In this document: positions 47,717-53,214 of the stretch, one piece after another | How the letters are laid out: each line of letters begins with the position of its first letter | How positions within the stretch are numbered: position 1 is the stretch's first letter | From: UBA668 sp038234785 | GTDB taxonomy: Bacteria > Actinomycetota > Acidimicrobiia > Acidimicrobiales > Ilumatobacteraceae | Direction: 5' to 3' | Assembly (NCBI GenBank): GCA_038234785.1 | Contig: JBBQTC010000018.1 | Coordinates: 1-53,214 of the forward strand | Length of the DNA stretch: 53,214 bases | Made by a program: the position numbers and the translations under genes | Notes under the pieces: model-generated | Told to the model about the DNA's origin: nothing | Seen by the model: the letters and a program-made list of their open reading frames with translations, nothing else | Database searches by the model: none

Positions 47717-48547
47717 GTGCGTCGAACTCTCGCCGGCCTGCTGTTCGGCCTCGCCTATGCCTGTGCCAGTTTGACGATCGCCGGATTCGTCCTGCAGCGA
47801 ACGGCGTTCAGCCCTTCGAACTCGGCTGACGCCGCGGACGTGGTACTCGGCGACAGCGCCATCAAGGCTGAACTGGTCAACGTGATCGCCGACGCGGTCT
47901 CGGCCGACCTGTCGCCGCTCGACCCCTCGAACCCCGATCTGCAACAGGCTGCGATGCGCGCACGTGTCGATCAGATCGCGAGCACAAAGCCCGGCGCCGA
48001 GCTACTGGCACAGGTCATCCACGACGCGCATGCCCATCTCATCGGCGAACAGACGACACCCGTGATCATCACCGGCCAGCAACTGGTCGACGCGACCCAG
48101 ATGCAGGCCGCATCGGTGGTGCCACCGGTCACGATCCCCGTGCCGAAGGTCACCATTCTCGACATCGTCCGTCAGGCGCTGAAGTGGTTGCTCCCGATCG
48201 CGGCGATCGCGACCGTCGTGCTGATCGCGATCGGGTTCTTCGCCCATCCCGAGAAGTCCGCCCTGCTGAAGAGCCTCGGCCTGGGGATGCTGCTGCTCGC
48301 GCTCCTCGTCATGCTCTTGGGCTACGTCGTGCCGAAGTTCCTCGTGCCGACGCTCAGCGACAGCGTATGGGCGGGTCTGCCAGCTCGACTCGCGGACGAC
48401 TCACTGGGTTTGCTCGTCGGGCTCGAGCTGCTCCTCGTGGGCGGCGGGCTCGGATTGTTGGCAGGCACGGGCATGATGCGGCGCCGTCAGCGATGGAGCA
48501 CGCCAGTGAGCACCTACCGATACAACGAGGAACGTCGCTGGAGCTGA
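47717..48547 (+). CDS. Membrane protein of unknown function
   Basis: A 276-residue protein. N-terminal helix (LAGLLFGLAYACASLTIAGFVL), then an external domain of about 130 residues rich in small and charged residues, and three to four helices from ~155 to 255 (LLPIAAIATVVLIAIGFFA, LGLGMLLLALLVMLLGYVV, LLVGLELLLVGGGLGLLAG). Basic C-tail. The layout resembles actinobacterial membrane proteins of no known activity. GTG start at 47717 is the first codon of the frame. Confidence 0.7.
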   Translation: MRRTLAGLLFGLAYACASLTIAGFVLQRTAFSPSNSADAADVVLGDSAIKAELVNVIADAVSADLSPLDPSNPDLQQAAMRARVDQIASTKPGAELLAQVIHDAHAHLIGEQTTPVIITGQQLVDATQMQAASVVPPVTIPVPKVTILDIVRQALKWLLPIAAIATVVLIAIGFFAHPEKSALLKSLGLGMLLLALLVMLLGYVVPKFLVPTLSDSVWAGLPARLADDSLGLLVGLELLLVGGGLGLLAGTGMMRRRQRWSTPVSTYRYNEERRWS

Positions 48548-48569
48548 GCCCCAGCGATGTCGTGCTCGA

Positions 48570-49943
48570 TCAGGCCGTCAGTTCGGCAACGAACTCTGCG
48601 AACACGTCGGCGTAGCGCATCGCGTCCTCGGCGGTGTGCATCATCGAGATGAGCCACTGCTCGTCGAGGCCGGGCGGCAGCAGGACACCGCGGTTGATGC
48701 CGTGCATCCACTGCGCGAACGCGAGGTCGAAGTCGGTCGCCTTGTAATCGCGATAGTTCTTGATCGGCTCGGGAGCCCAGGTGACACAACCCTTCGCTCC
48801 GAACTGCACGGTGTGTGCGGGGAGGCCCGCCGCATCGATGGTGGCCTGGCAGGCGTTGATCAGGCGGCCGTTGAGATCGACGACGCCCTGCATCGCCTCC
48901 GGTGTGCACACCTCGACGAGCACGGCGCGGGCCGCCGCCATGCACAGCGGGTTGCCGTTGTAGGTGCCGAGGTGCAAGACCTTGCCGGTGGTGATCTGGT
49001 CCATGCACTCCTGGGTGCCCCCGAATGCGCCGAGCGGCAGGCCGCCGCCGATGCTCTTCGCGAGGCAGACGAGGTCGGGCTGCACCCCCAGCTGCGTGGT
49101 GGCTCCGCCGTAGCCGGCGGTGATGCCGGTCTTGACTTCGTCGAAGATCAGCATCGTGCCGTACTTGCGGGTGATGGCCCGAACTGCTTCGAGATAGCCG
49201 GGCTGCGGCATGCAGATGCCGATGTTCTCCATCACCGGCTCGACGATGAATGCCGCGACGTCGCCGTCGGCCAACGCCCGCTCGAGCGCCGCCGCGTCGT
49301 TGTAGGGCACGACCTTCGTGTCGGCCATGACCGCTGGACTGATGCCCGCCGTGGCGGCAACCGGAGTGGGGTTGTCGGCCGGACCGGCGAGGTCGAGCGG
49401 TGGCTTCAACGAGATCATCACCTCGTCGTGGTGGCCGTGATAGCCGCCCTCCACCTTCACGATCTTGTGGCGCCCGGTGATGCCGCGCGCGACCCGGATC
49501 GCGTCCATGGTGGCCTCGGTGCCCGAGTTGGTGAAGCGCCACATCGGCAGCTGATAGCGCTCGGCGAGCAGCTCGGCAACTTCTGCGTTCATCTCGCACG
49601 GCGTCACGTACAGCGTGCCGTCGTCGAGTTGCCGCTCGACCGCCGACCGCACCGCCGGATGGCAGTGTCCGGCGAACAGGGCGCCGTAGCCCATGTCGTA
49701 GTCGACGTAGCGATTGCCGTCGACGTCCTCCATCCAGGCCGCCTGCGCTCGCCGCACCACGATGGGGTGCGGGTCGTAGGCCTGGAAGCTGGACGGCACA
49801 CCGAGCGGCAGGACCTTGCGAGCCCGATCGGTCGCCTTCTGTGAACCCACCGTGCGCTGCATGTAGGTCCGCAGTTCGCGCTGGGTGATTGCCTTTGCCC
49901 GTTCGGCAAGTTCACGCGTGGGAATACTTTCCGTTGCGCTCAT
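48570..49943 (-). CDS. Class III aminotransferase, glutamate-1-semialdehyde mutase-like
   Basis: A 457-residue PLP enzyme of aminotransferase class III. NSGTEATMDAIRVARG near 140-155, GGYHGHHDEV near 167-176, IFDEVKTG near 252-259, and PLP Lys in LAKSIGGGLPLGAFGG near 290-305. Nearest recognisable relatives are HemL-like, but the N-terminal 40 residues and the YHGHHDEVMISL motif differ from true HemL, and no hem genes are nearby, so the substrate is open. Excellent start: GGAGGAG upstream of ATG 49943. A 21-bp dyad lies 38 bp upstream. Confidence 0.8.
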   Translation of the reverse strand: MSATESIPTRELAERAKAITQRELRTYMQRTVGSQKATDRARKVLPLGVPSSFQAYDPHPIVVRRAQAAWMEDVDGNRYVDYDMGYGALFAGHCHPAVRSAVERQLDDGTLYVTPCEMNAEVAELLAERYQLPMWRFTNSGTEATMDAIRVARGITGRHKIVKVEGGYHGHHDEVMISLKPPLDLAGPADNPTPVAATAGISPAVMADTKVVPYNDAAALERALADGDVAAFIVEPVMENIGICMPQPGYLEAVRAITRKYGTMLIFDEVKTGITAGYGGATTQLGVQPDLVCLAKSIGGGLPLGAFGGTQECMDQITTGKVLHLGTYNGNPLCMAAARAVLVEVCTPEAMQGVVDLNGRLINACQATIDAAGLPAHTVQFGAKGCVTWAPEPIKNYRDYKATDFDLAFAQWMHGINRGVLLPPGLDEQWLISMMHTAEDAMRYADVFAEFVAELTA

Positions 49944-49980
49944 ACTCGTCTCCTCCGGATTTCGTTCCCGAGAGCCTAGC

Positions 49981-50001
49981 TCACCACGGAATCCGTTGTG
50001 A
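49981..50001. promoter_or_regulatory. 21-bp dyad upstream of class III aminotransferase
   Basis: TCACCACGGA - A - TCCGTTGTGA: ten-base arms with one mismatch (C49985/T49997). Located between the aminotransferase gene and the tRNA-His gene; a repressor operator is a reasonable guess. Confidence 0.4.
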
Positions 50002-50095
50002 ACGAGCGGAGCTGCGACGACCCCATCGCGGCAGGTGGCGCACGAAACGGTGGTGGAAATCCTCGTCGGATATGGCACACTACGTGCCCTACATG

Positions 50096-50168
50096 GTGGC
50101 CGTAGCTCAGTTGGCAGAGCATCAGTTTGTGGTACTGAGGGTCGCGGGTTCGAGCCCCGTCGGTCACC
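50096..50168 (+). tRNA. tRNA-His (anticodon GTG)
   Basis: Acceptor GTGGCCG (50096-50102) pairs with CGGTCAC (50161-50167) with one G-U; discriminator C at 50168 faces an encoded G-1 at 50095. Anticodon loop TTTGTGGTA gives GTG. T-loop GGTTCGAGCCC is intact. CCA is encoded at 50169-50171. Confidence 0.93.
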
Positions 50169-50222
50169 CCAAGGCAGCAGTTTGGGTGACACGTTCGCGT
50201 GCCCCCTACACTGCTCGCCACT

Positions 50223-50294
50223 GCGCCTCTAGCTCAACGGCAGAGCAACGGACTCTTAATCCGCAGGTTCTGGGTTCGAAACCCAGGGGGCGCA
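50223..50294 (+). tRNA. tRNA-Lys (anticodon CTT)
   Basis: Acceptor GCGCCTC (50223-50229) pairs with GGGGCGC (50287-50293), one G-U. Anticodon loop CTCTTAA gives CTT. T-arm CTGGGTTCGAAACCCAG is perfect. Discriminator A at 50294; CCA is not encoded. An IS110 remnant lies 43 bp downstream. Confidence 0.93.
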
Positions 50295-50336
50295 CTTCAT
50301 CTACCAGGGGTTACGCGGCTCACAGGGCCGAAATGG

Positions 50337-50971
50337 TCACAGAATGGTCACGGCAGCTCGTAGCGGAGCCTTCTGTGCCGCCTCGAGGGCCGCACCGAAG
50401 GCGTCGGCCGCGTCCCGGTCGTGCGACGGTAGGACGTGCGTGTAGAGCGCAGCACTCAACCCGCCCAGCTTGGCGCGGAGTTCGTCGGGCGCGGTGAACA
50501 TCAGATAGTGCAGCTGGACGATCTCGTGCGGATCCGTGTCGAACGCGCGGACCGTTTCGCGACCAGCAACGCCCGCAGGGCTTCCGCGTGACGGTCACCG
50601 GACTTGGCGATCCCTTCGCAACGACCCGACAGTGCACCACGGGCTGCTTCGACCGCGTCGAGCCGATCAGACTTGCGGCGCTGGCGTCGCTTCTGCCGGT
50701 TCGGACGATCCGCCTCGATCACCATCACCGACGCCCTCGCGAAATGGCGTGCAAGGCCGGCCCCATAGGCGCCGGTGCCCTCGATCCCGACACGCTCGAT
50801 CGTGCCGAACCCGGCCATCCACGACGCCAATATCTTGTGCCCGTCGCTCGCGGTTGGGAACGACTCGACACCCAACAGGCCGCCGTTCATGTCGACCACC
50901 GCGCCGACGTTGACGTCGCGGTGCGTGTCGACCCCACCCGCGATCAGACGCGAGGAATCTACGATGACCAT
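50337..50971 (-). pseudogene. IS110-family transposase remnant, frameshifted and truncated
   Basis: ATG 50971 follows a strong AAGGAGGTGG site. The first ~140 residues are the IS110 DEDD domain: GGVDTHRDVNVGAVVD near 12-27, GIEGTGAYG near 62-70, RPNRQKRR and KSDRLDAVEAARG near 90-115. Near 50560-50565 the frame breaks; the shifted frame reads IVQLHYLMFTAPDELRAKL and continues to a TGA at 50337-50339. Without the shift the frame ends at 50501. The large C-terminal transposase part is missing, so the copy is inactive. Its closeness to tRNA-Lys suggests an old insertion site. Confidence 0.75.
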
Positions 50972-51166
50972 CGGCCACCTCCTTCTGAGTTGAGAGGCAG
51001 GCACGCACGTCCCGTGAAGGAGACCAGTGACCGAGCAGCTGTTAGCGCAGCAACTCGAGTCGCCCTCCGGAACGGGGCGTGTCGAACCCCGAAGTGTCCA
51101 TCAGCCTGACAGCCCCCGCCAACACCGAACGGGATGCCAACCGGCACATCCCATTCTCACTGGCAG

Positions 51167-51901
51167 CTATGCGCTGGTTCTGTCTGCGATGACGGCGCGC
51201 AAGATTCCTGTTGTTGCCGCGTCGAGTCGAACTTGATCCAGCGCCTGGTACGCGGCATCTAAGAGGTCGTGTCGCGTGGGTCGAGTGATGACGAGTTCCG
51301 GATACTGACCCACCAGCTGAACCTCTGAGGGGGCGAAGACGACGGCGCGTATGGTGCCAGTGCCGTAGTCATATTCAGCGAGGAACTCGCGCATCACTAC
51401 CCGTGGAGTGGGCGAGTAAGTCAAGGCGGGCGTGGCGCAGGCTCCACAGCACCCGGTGAGAGGCCCGAGTGCGCGCTCCAGGTTGTTGATCTGTTCGACG
51501 ATCGCAGGAATGCGGTCCCAGGTGAATGTGGCAACCGGGTGGTCCCAGACCTCAAGTGAAGGGTGGGTGAACGTAACGTGCACGCGGTCGTCGTCGGCTA
51601 CCAATGTCAGGATCTCGAAGTAGTCGTGATCACCGAAATAGATGGAACCGACGCGACCGTCGGCGAGCGTCGCGAGGTCGTCACGGAACCTGGCCAGACG
51701 CACCGAGTCGATTCCGTTCTCAGAATCGCGGGTCCAAATCGTTCCATCAGCCTCGATGACGGAGATCGGGCCGATAAGGAAGTCGAATGCACCGTCCTCA
51801 CCGCGGAAGATCGATTCGGAATCGACAGTGAGCGGGCCGATCTGGACCACGCCGTCGTCAGAGTCGGCGAGGACGATCGTTTCCCCGAACGAGCGATTCA
51901 T
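51167..51901 (-). CDS. Hypothetical protein, no recognised domain
   Basis: A 244-residue protein, not recognised. Hydrophilic with alternating beta-type stretches (RGEDGAFDFLIGPISVIEAD, VHVTFTHPSLEVW), one Cys cluster LTGCCGACATP near 153-163, and a C-terminal helical region. No signal peptide or membrane helix. ATG 51901 is chosen as the first Met after the 33-bp repeat; the frame extends upstream to 52042 across the repeat. It lies in the variable right end of the window, after the IS110 remnant. Confidence 0.55.
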   Translation of the reverse strand: MNRSFGETIVLADSDDGVVQIGPLTVDSESIFRGEDGAFDFLIGPISVIEADGTIWTRDSENGIDSVRLARFRDDLATLADGRVGSIYFGDHDYFEILTLVADDDRVHVTFTHPSLEVWDHPVATFTWDRIPAIVEQINNLERALGPLTGCCGACATPALTYSPTPRVVMREFLAEYDYGTGTIRAVVFAPSEVQLVGQYPELVITRPTRHDLLDAAYQALDQVRLDAATTGILRAVIADRTSA

Positions 51902-51924
51902 GTCGGCGCCCAAGTAGCGCACTT

Positions 51925-51957
51925 TGCCCGAAGTGCAGCCCGCTGTCCAGCCACCTA
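51925..51957 (-). repeat. 33-bp direct repeat, copy 1 (upstream of hypothetical gene)
   Basis: TGCCCGAAGTGCAGCCCGC followed by TGTCCAGCCACCTA is identical at 51925-51957 and 53105-53137 (plus-strand reading). Each copy lies a few bases upstream of the start codon of a minus-strand gene. Confidence 0.85.
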
Positions 51958-51971
51958 TCGGCAGCTCTGCG

Positions 51972-53102
51972 CTACGTGGTAGCCGAAGAGAGCCGGGGTG
52001 ACGAGTCGCCAAACTCGTTGTCCGTGAGTTGGACCAGGTCACTTCCGTCTCGGCTCATCGTGTAGATGTGTCCGTCGACGCTGACCACCAACCAGGTTCC
52101 GTCCGCTGACCAATCTTCATGAAAGACATCCGCCACCTCGTGTTGACCGGTGCCGTCGGGGTTCATCGTGTACATCGCGGCTGACGCCCCGGCGCGCCGG
52201 TAGGCGATGCTGCTCCCGTCGGGCGACCACAACGGATCGAACTCCAGGTCAGACGAGTCGGTGAGCCGCACCGGCTCCGTACCGTCGGCGTTCACCACGC
52301 AGATGTCCTGGCTGCCGTCACGCAGGCACGTGAAGACGATCTTGGTGCCTTCGGGCGACCAGTCGAAGTCGGCGGATCCATCGGGTTCCGTCACTCGAAC
52401 GAGTCCGGTGCCGTCGGAAGCGACCGTGTAAATCGCCGGGTCGCCGTCTCGGAAGGAACTGAACGCCACTCTCGATCCGTCGGGGGACCACTTGGGCGAG
52501 TTCGCGTCGTCGACCAGCAAGATCGTTCCGGATCCGTCGGGGGCTACTGTCCACAGGCCGTTTCGACCACTGCGGTTCGATGTGAACAGGATCCGGCTTC
52601 CGTCCGGTGACCACGAGGGATCCCTGGCGTCGCCATCGCCCGGCTCCGTCAACGGTCGGGTTCCAGACCCATCTGGTGCCACGACCATCAACACGCTCGT
52701 GTCGGCGTTGGACGACTCATAGGCGATCAAGGAACCGTCGGGCGACCAGGTCGGGTTCGAGTCGCCGAAACCCGGCGCGCCGGAGCTCAGACGGGTGACG
52801 TTCGTGCCATCGGTGTTCATTACGAAGACCGACGGAGAGAGTTGATCGCGGCTCGACACGAAAGCAATCCGTCCGGTCCTCGGCGCCTCCACCTCGAGCG
52901 AGGAGGGCACTGCGGTAGTGGGCGTGGTGGCCGACGGCTCCGTCGTCTCCGCGACCGTGCTCGCCGGGGTCTCGGCCTCGCTTCCCCCGTCGGTCGAACA
53001 TGCCGCCACGACCACGACAAGGCACATCATTGAGAAGCACGCTCCGACCCTCCACTCACCGCGCAAATCGGTCCCCTTCGTCGTGAGCACTGAACGGCGC
53101 AT
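51972..53102 (-). CDS. TolB-like beta-propeller lipoprotein (WD40/PD40 repeats)
   Basis: A 376-residue exported lipoprotein (lipobox VAAC, Cys ~35), Thr-rich linker to ~70, then about six to seven PD40/TolB-type repeats. Each has a WSPDG or similar turn (NPTWSPDGS, DPSWSPDGS, SPKWSPDGS, FDWSPEGT, DPLWSPDGS, EDWSADGT) and a following IAYES / ILFTS / VAFSS / IVFTC strand. It should form a beta-propeller outside the membrane; no enzyme domain. The start is placed at ATG 53102 directly after the 33-bp repeat; the long n-region (about 24 residues) makes a shorter start near MMCLVV possible. Annotations as dehydrogenase or protease are not supported. Confidence 0.8.
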   Translation of the reverse strand: MRRSVLTTKGTDLRGEWRVGACFSMMCLVVVVAACSTDGGSEAETPASTVAETTEPSATTPTTAVPSSLEVEAPRTGRIAFVSSRDQLSPSVFVMNTDGTNVTRLSSGAPGFGDSNPTWSPDGSLIAYESSNADTSVLMVVAPDGSGTRPLTEPGDGDARDPSWSPDGSRILFTSNRSGRNGLWTVAPDGSGTILLVDDANSPKWSPDGSRVAFSSFRDGDPAIYTVASDGTGLVRVTEPDGSADFDWSPEGTKIVFTCLRDGSQDICVVNADGTEPVRLTDSSDLEFDPLWSPDGSSIAYRRAGASAAMYTMNPDGTGQHEVADVFHEDWSADGTWLVVSVDGHIYTMSRDGSDLVQLTDNEFGDSSPRLSSATT

Positions 53103-53104
53103 AG

Positions 53105-53137
53105 TGCCCGAAGTGCAGCCCGCTGTCCAGCCACCTA
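53105..53137 (-). repeat. 33-bp direct repeat, copy 2 (upstream of TolB-like gene)
   Basis: Identical to 51925-51957. It ends 3 bp upstream of the TolB-like ATG (53102), as a promoter or 5'-leader duplication would. The stretch 53138-53214 beyond it shows no gene. Confidence 0.85.
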
Positions 53138-53214
53138 ACGACGCTCCTATGTTTGTCAAGGTGCTTGTTGCCGGTGTTTCGGGCAGGCCAGTGATGGGCC
53201 ACTCGGGTGAGGGC

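Overview
The window is a high-GC, gene-dense bacterial chromosome segment. It looks like an actinobacterium of the class Acidimicrobiia (Ilumatobacter-like). Support for this is the nrdR / LysM protein / lexA / dapC / hflX / dapF / miaA / miaB / recA order, which parallels the mycobacterial lexA-recA region; the Thr-rich (TTTT) linkers of several lipoproteins; a B12-dependent ribonucleotide reductase; GTG starts; and many 1-4 base stop/start overlaps. The class is an inference from gene content, not from a marker search.

Left part (1-11.6 kb): a zinc-ribbon/crotonase pair diverges from an MFS exporter across a perfect 10-bp-arm dyad. Next come murF and ddl (cell-wall D-Ala-D-Ala steps), with the murF 3' end overlapping the exporter on the opposite strand. 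A TetR regulator then diverges from a four-gene operon, each gene overlapping the next by a few bases: fatty acyl-CoA reductase fused to a HAD domain, zinc alcohol dehydrogenase, a divergent LarA-like (DUF2088) protein and a PlsC-type acyltransferase. A dyad between the regulator and the operon is a good operator candidate. This operon is the best candidate here for an undescribed pathway, probably acyl-lipid or fatty-alcohol chemistry.

Middle (11.6-30 kb): a ~220-bp array of six GCGCCC(A/T)TGGGCGC palindromes at ~41-bp spacing; UPF0502 and VOC proteins; a LysM lipoprotein; gltD-gltB; membrane proteins, pirin, thymidine kinase, an ATP-dependent DNA ligase, an eRF1-domain-3-like protein, SDR, DUF1697, a second crotonase, a serine hydrolase and a DUF3048 lipoprotein.

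30-38 kb: nrdJ with a recognisable promoter, two NrdR-box-like sites 42 bp apart, a structured hairpin region and DnaA-box-like sites upstream; a molybdopterin oxidoreductase; a RibD-type reductase; an M14 peptidase lipoprotein; and nrdR itself. nrdR therefore probably controls nrdJ in the same neighbourhood.

38-50 kb: a divergent LysM protein/lexA pair shares six LexA-box-like sites arranged as two similar triplets. Then follow a Pro-rich membrane protein, dapC-like aminotransferase, hflX, dapF, miaA, miaB, a VOC gene where recX is often found, and recA with a perfect LexA box. Lysine/peptidoglycan precursor synthesis (dapC, dapF, murF, ddl), tRNA modification (miaA, miaB) and SOS response (lexA, recA, LysM protein) dominate. 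A class III aminotransferase and tRNA-His and tRNA-Lys follow.

Right end (50.3-53.2 kb): a frameshifted IS110-family transposase remnant beside tRNA-Lys, an unrecognised protein and a TolB-like beta-propeller lipoprotein, the last two each preceded by the same 33-bp sequence. This end has the character of an accessory region.
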